From contig JAWRVZ010000157.1 of the NCBI GenBank assembly GCA_037043235.1, forward strand, positions 1,407,501 through 1,471,500: a stretch of 64,000 bases of DNA. The letters run 5' to 3'. Shown here in pieces: positions 12,701 to 24,700 of this stretch (position 1 is its first letter; each line of letters begins with the position of its first letter). The DNA comes from Rhodeus uyekii. Its lineage: Eukaryota; Chordata; Actinopteri; Cypriniformes; Acheilognathidae. The notes beneath the pieces are model-generated. The model had not been told where the DNA came from and made no database searches. It worked only from the letters and a program-made list of their open reading frames with translations. The translations under genes were made by a program, and so were the position numbers.

Positions 12701-15700
12701 TTTAGATTTTTTTCGATTTGTATTCTTTACTTCTGATCACTTTTCTTACCTTTTTCTGCCTCACTATCACTTTCACTTTGCGCAAAGCTTTTAACGAAAT
12801 AACTATGGAGGGAGATCTGCTTCTCCTTTATCCACAACAACAGAAGCCTCTCCATCTCATCATTCATATTTGAACATAACTTCCATATAATCGTCGCCCT
12901 TAGAAGGATTTACATTCTTGATAACATCCTTCTGCTTTAGGGTGGTACGTGGGTGCGCTGCGATCATAAGTGTGTGCTAGCTAGATCACTCACGCGGACA
13001 ACGCGCTCATGTTTATCCACAATTCATGCTCCATTTCCATGGTCATCATGCGTTTCTTCTTCTCACTACCATCCTTACCACTCACTTTCTTAGAGCTCAT
13101 CGCTATTATGAAGAATAATGAACAAAATAGAGAGAAAATCAGCTGCTCACGGGCGATGCGTACAGAAGTCAGTGAACACTGAAGTGAAAGTGCGTCGGCA
13201 TCGGCGTCAGTATGCGTGCTCATATCTCGAAAACGTACTCGTATCTAGGAGCAAAAATCTGCTGGAAGGCTTGCTCGTATCTTGAAATAAGTATGTAGAG
13301 ACGCTCGTATCTCGAGGTATTACTGTTTTTGAATGTTTAGTGAACATTAAACTCCATGCAAAGGGACTTTACCTTCTATTCTGCCCCACACGCCGTTTTT
13401 GCAATCAGTGTATTGCTGTAAATTGGAAAATATCTTGGCATCAATTCATGCTACTGTATATTTAAAAATATTAGTTCAGGGAGCCAGCCCACTTTCATAA
13501 CTGTTGTTTGCCCACAAATGGTCTTCTTGCCATATTCCATGTCTTTCCTGTGTCTCAAACAGTAGAGAGTGGTGATTGCAACGTCAAGGTCATGGGTTTA
13601 ACTCCCAGGGAAAGCAAGATCTGATTTTAATGTTAGTGTGTGTCTTGAATGCGTTTTTGATAAAAACGTCTGCCAAATGCATAAATGTAAATGTCATGTT
13701 TTATACATCTAGGGCTTCATTTAACGCCTACATTCCAACTGTTATTTAAAAGTACTTTGCTCCTCTTCTGTAGAAAACTTGCAGAGGTGGAATACTCAGG
13801 GAAGAATTGCTATACTCAAAATTAACATTTTACCTCGTTTAATGTACCGGTATCCTTTCATGAAGATGCCAATTTTACTTTCTAATAAAGTTATTAAAAT
13901 GTTTAATGGCTGGCTTTCTTGTTTTGTATGGAGTCAAAGAAAACCCAAATAAAAAATGAGCAAATTACAGCCCAGAATCACACAGAACATTCTCCAAAGC
14001 CTGGGCGCGTCACGCAAGCTAGAGGAGGGTTTCATTTGACATCAGCTCTTACACAAATTCAGAATAATCCAGATTTTCCTCCAGGGAATGATGACTCTGG
14101 GTTTAACCTTAGCAATTTTTTAGGTACTGTGAGACTGAAAGATATATTTGAGGGTGTTTCGCTTCTGCCTTTTGAACAGTTGTCTTCAAAATGTAATCTG
14201 TCAAAATATCATTTCTTCAGGTATATGAAGCTAAGGGACTTTAATGGCAAAAATACCACTTTGTACACTGATAATTTAAACTGAAATTGAGAAAATATTA
14301 CTGAAAGAAAAAAATTATCATATTAATGTTACATTGAGTTTGACCTTCCAAGGAGAAACAGAAAATCTTTGACAGATGTGGGAAAATGACTTTGCAGGAA
14401 ATATCTCCAGCAAAGATTGGGATTTCGTCTGGGATCATGCTAAGAGAATATCAGTGTGTAACAGAGCACGTTGCTATTCAACTCAACATAAGAAAACTAC
14501 ATACCACCCCCCATATCAGACATAAAATGGACCCAAAACTTTCCGCCTACTGCTCAAAATGCAAAACATCAGTTGGTACGTACGTATATTCACTGTATCT
14601 GGTTTTGGAAGAAAGTTTCAGTCAATATTCTGGGAATCAATATAGATGTTGATCCTTTTTCATTTATTCTAGGTCTGCCTGCTGGTAATATCTTGAATAA
14701 ATATCCTAATGGACTCATTATTTTAGCTTTTGCTGCAAGAAAGAACATTCAATCAAATTGTTGAAACTCCTTCAATCAAAACTTCATGGCATAACTTGTG
14801 AAAGAACACAGCCCAATGAAATTTTTGACATGTACATTACATTCTTCTACAGATGTATTTCATATAATGTGGAAAATCTGTTTGAAACATGTTTCTCTCG
14901 CCTTGGACGACTGCTTACAATGTTCTTGAAAACTGTTAAACATGGACAAGAAACAAGAAGCCTATCCATGTGAATGTTTATGTATCTTCCCCTGTAACCC
15001 ATCTATTTCTTTGATTTTATTTAGAACTGTGTAATGGAGTTCAATGTACAGGGAGGAAGGAGGCGGGAACCGGCAGACGTTTAAAGACTTTAATGTTTTA
15101 AGACTTTAACAAAACATAAGTCCAGGCCTGGTCATCTCTCGTTCTTCACTGTCGTCGCTCCTCCTTTTATGCCTCCGCTCCTCCGTGACCGAGACACCAG
15201 TGGTTCACAGGTGACGCTCATTATCAATCACGCCACCGGCTCTCGTAACACTCTCACGGTCCCTAAACCACGCCCTGCTCGCCACATACCCCCAACGCCC
15301 ATCGCAGGCCGGGGGGTACCCATGAGACAGCGCTCTACTCCCCCCCCACGACCCCGATTACGGCGGCCGCGGCACCTGGGGGTAAGGACAGACGAGGCGA
15401 GGGAAAAGGAAACGGAGGCAAGAGGAGCTACAGAGACGAGAGAGGGAGAGAGAGAGGAAAAAGAAAGAGAAAAAAAAATCTTGGTCCGGTCCTCGACAGC
15501 CCGAGAGGTTCTTTCTCGCGGTGCCGTGCGCTGATCCGTGAACGGTCCGACGGTCCTCCGCCTCCTGGCGGCCGGCAATGACTCCTCCTTGAGAGGGCAG
15601 CCAGCAGCGAGCCCCCGTTCCCTGCTCCACCCCGTTCACGGCAGACGGCAGCAGGCTCCGGCGCTCTGGCGAACGGGCGGCTCCTCCGCTCCCTCATGGA

Positions 15701-18700
15701 TGGCAGCCTCCCACCTCATCCCAGGAGCACGGCAGGGCTCTCCGTCCCACGCGATCCATGGACGCTCCAGCGCCACCGCCGCGGGCAGCACCTGACGATT
15801 CTGACGTCTTCTCTCGTGCTGCCCGACCTCCGCAACACCGCGAGCCCTCCCGGCAGCGTGTCCCTCCAACCTCCGGGTTTTGGCACCAGTGTAACGGAGT
15901 TCAATGTTCAGGGAGGAAGGAGGAGGGAACCGGCTGACGTTTAAAGACTTTAATGTGCAAAATAAAACATAAACTCAAAATAAACATAATGGCGGCAGTC
16001 CCTCGTCTGCCGACCACACAAAACACAACATAAGTTCAGGCCTGGTCATCTCTCGTTCTTCACTGTCGTCGCTCCTTTTATGCCTCCGCTCCTCCGAGAG
16101 ACTCGAGACACCGGTGGCTCGCAGGTGACGCTCATTATCCATCACGCCACCGGCTCTCATGACACTCTCACGGTCCCTCGACCCCGCCCAGCTCGCCACA
16201 AACTGATTTGAGAAATGTGCATTTAAGATCTGTGTAACGATTCTGTGCTGGTGTGCGATACGGAAGCACGGGGAGAACATGATCCAGAATCCAAACTCAT
16301 TTAATAATAAACAAACTAAATACTTTAAATACAAAACAAATAAGCACACTTGTGCAAAAACTAAACTTAGAGAAGAACTCAGGAACTCGGGAAGACTGGC
16401 AGAACATCGACATTACTTCATTAACAACCGACAAGCAAAAGGGAAATGCAAGAGTGATTTATACACAAGGGAATCACAAACACCTGGGAGACTAACGATC
16501 AGTGATTACATGACAGGTGCAGGGAGTGAAACAATGACCCGATAGACAGGAAGTGACAAAGAAGACCCAGACAGACAGGAACAAGTGTTACAATCTGTCT
16601 GAGCTTTTCTTTTTTGCTGTTTGTTCTGTTGGAACAAAAATCTTAATGAAAATATAACAAACAAAAACAAAAAACATTTAGATGCTTCAGTTAAGTTATT
16701 AGTGTTTATACAAGTTAGTTCTGGACCTCAAATCTGATTGGGTGAGAGGCAATCAGCACCATGTGATATTCCAGTGTTCACTCTTTGTATCACTTCACTT
16801 GTCTCTGCGCATTCTAGACAGGCAGCAGTTCACAGGGCAATGGCAGTCTTTATTTGTGTATTAGTAGACTATTAACAGATTCATTAAGGAATGAAACAAG
16901 GAAATTATCTTTGTCTCAACAGACACTGCATCTGACTCTGCTCTTCATAGAGATCAATGTGTTGAACAGCTCTGTTTGTCAGGGGAAATCCCCTAAACCC
17001 TTGAAAGGAAACTACGACAAAGATATCACTTTCATCAGCGCACACGGACATGGCAAACTGATTTATTATTTTTTACAAATTTATGACATGACCTAGAGCA
17101 GGGGTGTCCTGGAGGGCCACTATAAGCAGGTAATCACAGACTCTCTCTCTCTCTCATAATACTGTACTCGGTAAAACAGTAACAGAAGTCACAGTTCGGT
17201 ATGTAGCTCGGTTTTGGGGTCAGGGTTTGATACGAGTTTAGTACATTTATACGTGTTGGTGCATGGATCCTCTCTTCTTCTGCTCTTTTTCCTGTTGTGG
17301 AGGTTAGCAAACAGCGTTGCATTATCACACCCGACCCCTTCTGGATTGCAGTGTGTCTCGACTGTATTCATCGAACACACTGAACCGTGACAGTTTGGAA
17401 AAATAGATGTACTATTACAACCCCTACTTTACACTAATTTAGTTATGTTCTAAAGCAGTGCTTCTCAATTATTTTCTGTCACGCCCCCCTAGGAAGAGGT
17501 AAAAATTTCGTTCCAAAATTTCATTTTGGAACTTTCGCCTTATTGTTTCCATGGCAACGCGTCATGCTTTTCACGTGACATACCGCAGTCACAAAAAGCG
17601 CTGCATAATAGATAGTCACCAACTTGTTGGCTCAACTTGTTGAAACCTAAAAGAAATCTTATGTGGTTGAAACTGAATTGTTGTGATAAATTACAAACTC
17701 TGAGCGCGTCTTTTTTTGGATCAGTGCCAGATATCGCGTGAAAACACGTGTGAATTTAGCAGTTGATCACGTGACACATATGAACACCGGTGTGATCGTA
17801 CACGTCAAAGGATGAGGCGATGGTTATCTGAACTTCATTTCTGCTGCTCTTGTTCAGTGCAAGAAAACCTACTCCCTGGCAAAAAAAGCATGTACCCCAG
17901 GGTAACGCGCCCCACTATTTGAGAACCACTGTTCTAAAGTGATGTTTTCTAATGATTAAAGAATGCTTGCTGTTAAACTGTCAACATGAGATTTGAAATT
18001 GTTGCGGACGAAAGTAGTTCCACGCACAAGAGCTTTTTTTAAGACCCTGTTCCATCGAACTGTTCACACCCGTTATCATGAGATACGGCTCTATATCAGC
18101 ACAGCTGTGATTCGGATGTGGGACACTTCAATCAGATACACAAAATTATTAAAGTTAAATCCAGTTGTGAAAATGGGGTGTCAACCAGGTCAAATATTTA
18201 CATCGGCAGAATCCTCATTACCTCTTCCTATATAACCTGCACACAAGCCTCTAACACTAACCCACAGAATGGCTCAAAAAGGAGATATAGAGCTGATTAC
18301 GCAGGGTCTAAAAAAAACAAAGAAGCTCATGTAAATCAGCTCCTTAACATCTTGTTTGTTAGCTGAGGAGAGCAGTTTCCTAAATCCACCATGGAATTCC
18401 CTAAATCCTTTTCATTATATTGATATGAAACAGCTGCTCCAAATTGTGCCAGCTAGTTTGATGGGTCCCACCCAAACTGTCTGTGGGCCAAAAAATATGA
18501 GTCCATTATAAGCATTTGGAACTAATAAAACAATCTAGTGACCAGAGAGAAAAACATGTGACTCAACTGGTTGGTTGTACAGTAGTTTCTAGCTGTTTAT
18601 CTCAAGCTTATGATCCTGAACCAATGGCGTACATGCTTGACCAACACAGTAATTCAAGCAATTTGAAACATTTACAAATCGTCTTCCTTTATAAAAATTG

Positions 18701-21700
18701 GAGCATGAATAGCAGATGACTTATTAAAGTGATGACTGTGAAGCCAACAGGACTTTCCTGTTGTCATAGAATTATAATGAAATGTAACATTTTATATTGT
18801 TATCGTTCTTGGTGTGAACAGGATTTTACTAAAGATACTAAAGTAATTGAATAATAATTAAAACAAATTATGGTATTAATATTAATACTGGTTATTAATA
18901 AGTGAGCCAAACCTTAATTTAAGTCTAGAAAAAAAATCAGAATTTAATGGGAAATCTATTAAGTTCATAAACTCCTTCCGATTTATTGTGATACACTACA
19001 TACAAAGAGAACGTATACAAATATTTATACTACATGGTAGCTGAACGCTTAAAATCTAATCCGGTTTACGACCGTTTTAAGGTGTATTATTTTCAGGGGA
19101 ACGCAGGGTTAAATTATTTCTGGCAGCTTTTGACCATATTATACAGTAGAACCCCGACCTACGAAACGCTCTACGTACTAAAAGTTCGACATACGATAAA
19201 AGATTTCGGTTTTATTTCCGCCCGAGTTACGACAAAATGATCGAGATGCGAAAAACGAAATCTCGGCGAGGCGACGATTTCCGAGTTTTGTTTTGATATT
19301 CGCGCTGATTTTGGTTCGGGTTGGATGAAGACTACAGTTTGTCCGGTCAGAACAATGAAGTCTCACTCAGGGAATGATCCAAAACTGGTATTTATTAAAG
19401 GTGCATAGATCGATAAAACCTCAACGATTGGCACTAATTCCCTGTATTTCACTCAATAAACTATATACAATCTTCAGCCGATCTCTTTTACCTTAATCAT
19501 CAATCAACTCTCTTCTGTCACGACACTTCCTGAACTCTGAGGGAAAGATTGGAATAGTCCATTTCGCACTGAATGACAGGGATGGCTGGAATAGTCCATG
19601 TAAGAAGAGGAACACTTTTTACAATCCTGCTCTCCTATTGGTCAGCATCGCTCCCACCATCCTCTGCTGTTAGCATAAACTTTTTTCTAATCAGTAACCA
19701 TGGATGTGAAGATTGTTGCTGAAGTCAAAGGGAAGAAGAGGGTGCTTATCATTGAGTCGAAAAGAGAGATTATTAAGAAGTATGAAGCTGGGACGTGCTT
19801 CATCCCATGCTGAATATGGTGTTTTTGTAGGGCTTGGAACGGATTAGGCAATTAACATGTAAAAGCCTGACCGACATACAAAAAGTTCGGCATACGAAAC
19901 CAACCTCGGAACGGAGTAATTTCATAAGTCGGGGTTCTACTGTAGTTTCATTTCACCTCGCCAAATGATTTCAGTGATTTCAAAGGTCCTTACAGTAAAA
20001 GAACCAAAACCCACAACGGCACTGACCAAGTAAATACAGTAAACTATACATACTAAATTATACTAAAAACAACAAATTATTTTATATGTTTTTTTGCCAT
20101 AAAATTACGTTTTATAACGTACGGAAAGCACATACGGTCTTTCTTCCGCTCACACACATGGCTTTTACCAGTAAAATAGTTCAGTGAGTTAAAAAACTGT
20201 TCTTGAAGCAGATAAACTTACAGTAGAGATTAGCTATGTTTTGTCAAAAACTTGACAAATATTTTGAAACATCATCTGAACAATATTTTGAGGTGTGATA
20301 AATGTAGTATAAGCAAAATAATTGACTCCAGGCCATTGAATTTTCTTTGTCGTCTTATTATTATTAAAACAAAACAAGTTGTCTAAAGATCGTCATGATT
20401 GGTCTGTTAGTCAGGTGTTGATCGGTTGTTTACCTTAAACAAGCTAGACTAAAGAAATAAGGTCAAAGTGAGGGTATTTTTACCTTCTGGGTTGGATTCT
20501 TCAATCTTGAGTCAACCCCAGTTCTGTCAGTGCGCAGCTGTCGTGATAAGGGATCCTGACACACAAAGCCTAAGTGCAAGAAACAGATGCTGTTCAGATA
20601 AGACTTCTTCATAATTTTCTAATTTCTATATATCCATATTTTTTAAATATGCAATGTGAATACAAAAACAGCAGCACAAACAGTCAGAAAAGGTTCATAT
20701 CAAATATTCAGTTTGATACATTTTCAATCATTTCCATTTCAAATACTATTATTCAAACTTTTTGTTCATCAAAGAATTCTGAATAAAGACACTGAATTGT
20801 GGTTTCCATATGTTCATGATAATCAGAAATGTTTCTTGATGATCAAATCATTGGGGTCAGGGATAATAAGATAATGATTTGTGAAGGAACATGTGACACT
20901 GAAGACTGGAGTAATGATGCTTTAAATCACAGGAATACATTTTACACAACATTTACATTTAATCACTTAGCAGACCCTTTTGTCCAAAGTGACTTACAAC
21001 TGAGGAGAGCAATATAACCAGTTGAATCAATAAAATAACCTCATGCAAGTGCTGTGAAAATTCCCAGTTAGTCTATCACAGTAGAAGAAAAGAAAAAGAA
21101 TAGAAAGTGTTAGTCTAATGGGTTGACAAAAAAGCTATTTCTAGTCAATCGGTTTGTTAGGCAGGTCATTTTACAATATATTCACATAGAAAACTGTTAT
21201 TTAAATTATAATAAAACATCACAAGTTCCATTTGTTAATAAATACTGTAAAAAATGTCAATGTTAATTAATGCATTAACTAATGTTCACTAATAAAACCT
21301 TATTAGGCATGGGTTCAATAGAACCCATGGACAGCATAGGAATCGACTAACAAAACTTGAAGGCGAGTTTATCAGTAAATCAGAAATGTGGATTACACAG
21401 ATGTTGCCATAAATATTGCCTGTGATTTACAACAATCACTGTACTGAGATCAATCATTACAGTCAGCATTTCTTTCTCTGGCGTCAGATTCGCCAGTTTT
21501 TGGAGTGGTGACAACTGATTGCATAAGCACAACAAAACTTTGCCTTGAGCAATCATTATTTTCATGAGCGCTGCAGAGGCATCTTCTTCAGCCAAACAGT
21601 GACAGTTCAATGACTCATGCAAGCGTTTAATGTTCTGTTGACAATTCCTTCATGTATGCCATCTAATGCTAATGAACACTGCCTGCAGCAAACTCTTTAA

Positions 21701-24700
21701 GAAACTGTGGTGAGAATTGATTTCTTTTCTTTCCAGGCATGTCTCATTTCAAAATGTTTCAAAACCGCTAGCAGGCAACAAAGCCCCGTTAGTGATTTGT
21801 GATTTAGAAAGAAACAGAAAAGCTAAACCTGAGCTCCTTTCAAATCACATTAAAATTGTTCTACATTGTGTTTTATGAATTCATACAAATTTCGAAGAGA
21901 CTCTCAGAGCAGCTCTGGAGAAGAAGTTAGTGTGTTCATGTGCTCATATTTGTGTAATCGAGCAAACAGACTTCGGATTTTAATAGCGTTTTTGTGCTTT
22001 AATATTATAAGACACGAGTCCATATCGCCATTTGATTAGCGATATATCCCTAATTTTAATTCTTTATCCAAAATTTGCAACAATTCGTGTTATACTGGAT
22101 GGTATTCAGTGATTCCATCCACATCCCAAAAATCATAGAGTCCAATAAAACCTCATGTAAGGGAGGAAAGCACAACCCTCCAGCCTCTTAACTGGTCATT
22201 ACTGTACACCAAACAAATGTGACCCACATGACAAAAGCCACGGCCACAGACAGTAACCCACAGTTGTGGGTGTTCTGTGGTCTGAAAAAGTGACCGTACA
22301 AGAACATTTACAACATGAGACTGAGGTGAAGTGGTAGAAGACTGTGAACTCTGAGCCTGGGAAAGAGAAACTTACCCACAAGAGAAAACATATCGGAGAT
22401 CATGCTGGCCTTTATCTTTAAATCAAGAGGAGCATCACTAGAAATATAAAAAGGGGAAAGTATTAGTGCACTGTTATATCAGCTTGTAGGCCAATAAACT
22501 GTTCTGACTTATAAGCCTTTAAGACAACACAGCACTCTAACGTTATTATCTTGTTTCTCTCGTGAAACACAAAATGTATGGAAGCCCGTTTCCGCCACAG
22601 TTGAGAGAAAATAAAGATTAAGTCGAAATAATGAATTAGTATCTCGAAATATTGAGAAACTTTCTTTAAATAATGACTTAGTTTCTCATTATTTCTAGAA
22701 AGTTTCTCATTATTTCGACTTAATCTTTTTTTCTCAACTGTGGCGGAAACGGGCTTTCATACAAAATGAGATATTAGGTATAATGTCTAAGCTGCTCATT
22801 TCCATCCAGTGAAATTGAATGGTGATTTATACAGTGTCAAGCTGCAAAAACATAACAATAGTCATAACAATAGTCTATTTCAGGGAGTATGTATTTCATT
22901 TAAATAAACTCCTTGAATTGCATAAGGACGTACATTTACATTTTCAAGTCTAATCCAAGGTTTTCATGGAGGAAATAAAACAATATGACTAACAACCCTT
23001 TACAGTGACTACTATGAATACACGACTACTTGCACACTGATGAAATCAACTTACTGAAATGACCCTTGTAAACTGTTTATACAAGACTATTAATGAATGA
23101 GGTTTTCCCGGGTGGAACCGTCAAAACGTAATAATTTGCGTATTTCAGTCAGAGTATTTCAATTGTTACGCCTGTTGTGATCGGCACTTTTATCATTTTT
23201 AGAATCAAGAAAGAGTCTGAGTTTGCGATATAGTTCCTGCGCCCTGACAGCGAAAGGCTTGTGTTCCTTACCTCCTTTCCTCCACACATGCTCATTTCCA
23301 TAAGCTGCCAGAAATTAGGGTAATGTGTTTTCACATGCTGGGAGAAATCAGTGTAAATGTGAAAAATCTAGCTGTGTCGATATTTGTATGCTGAAACGGA
23401 CCTTACTCCAATAAAGGAAAACATGTTAAAGCTTTTACATGAGCAAAAGGCAACGCCTGCTTATTAAGCATAATCGGGTAAAGAACAAGTATGTAAAAAC
23501 GCACTCATTGTCTACAAAAATGTCATGTTTTTTAAAGAGACGGTTTAAGGGTCAGTCACACAGCCGATGACGCACGAATCACTCACAAAGCACGCACAGA
23601 TTAGATTTGTGCGTGCTTGTGCGTCGAGAAATTGACCAAAGTATTCTACGAACATTCGGCACACGCCCGACGCATGAATCACTGACGGAGCGCGTCCAAA
23701 CATGCACGCTTCACGAACGTTCCACGTACAAGTACTTTCAGAATCCACATTGTCAGTGGAATGAACGTGATACGTGCGCGGTTCATGAGTGATATGAAGG
23801 TGGGGCGTCAGTGGACGGACGTGGACGTGCGCGGTTTTCGAACCAGTTCCGACGCATAAGCACTGACGGCCGACGCGTGTCCCGCGCATAGTCACGCATA
23901 CTCGACGCATAAACTACGTACGCCAACTCATGAATAACGCACACCGACGCACAGTTTGGAATTTGGAACCGTTCAAAACTCAAAATCACGCACAAACCGC
24001 CTTCGACGCACATCAACTTACAATCACTGACGGTCCACATTCGTTCCACCGACGAATTACGCATACGACGCACGCTCCGCGCAGAAACGAAAATCTGTGC
24101 GTAATTCATGAGTTTTTGCTGTGTGACTGGCCCTTAATAAACAAATGAAAATTATTGTTTTAGAAGAAAATAAAATTGTATTTTGTGTTTCACAGAAAAA
24201 AAGAACATGAGGGAAAAGTATGTGATTTTTTGAGTAACTAGACATCACATATTTCACATACAACTAAATTAAATAAGAACAACAAAGAAATGAGACACTA
24301 AGCTTCAGATTTGTGTCCACAGCATGCCAGATTCACACAACCAGGGGATTTACCTCTGCTGAAAGCACTACATGACACTTCCACTTGATACTGAATACAA
24401 ATGTCAAGATGTTTGAATTTTTCCATTCTTGACCCAAAACCACTGCAGTCTGAGCTGTTTTTAGTGTTGATGAGCATGTTGACAAGCACACTTACAGGGA
24501 GTGCAGAATTATTAGGCAAGTTGTATTTTTGAGGATTAATTTTATTATTGAACAACAACCATGTTCTCACTGAACACAAAAAACTCATTAATATCAAAGC
24601 TGAATATTTTTGTATCAATATTTTAAGTAGTTTTTAGTTTTAGCTATTTTAGGGGGATATCTGTGTGTGCAGGTGACTATTACTGTGCATAATTATTAGG

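Larger units (their letters stand above)
15030..16200 (-). mobile_element. Short LTR retrotransposon (non-autonomous), minus orientation
   Basis: The two direct repeats 15030-15286 and 15890-16200 both begin TGTAA(T/C)GGAGTTCAATG and end GCTCGCCACA. The 5-bp AACTG flanks the whole (15025-15029, 16201-16205). Just inside the right LTR, on the minus strand, TGGTGCCAAAACCCGG matches the 3' end of tRNA-Phe with one change: a primer binding site, which sets the orientation. The internal 603 bp is GC-rich, and no gag, protease or polymerase motif is recognised. The right LTR has about 54 bp that the left lacks. Confidence 0.88.

Noticed and set aside
15169..15944. Several open frames of 77-121 codons on both strands
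   Set aside because: They come from the GC-rich interior and LTRs of the short retrotransposon and show no retroviral or host motif.
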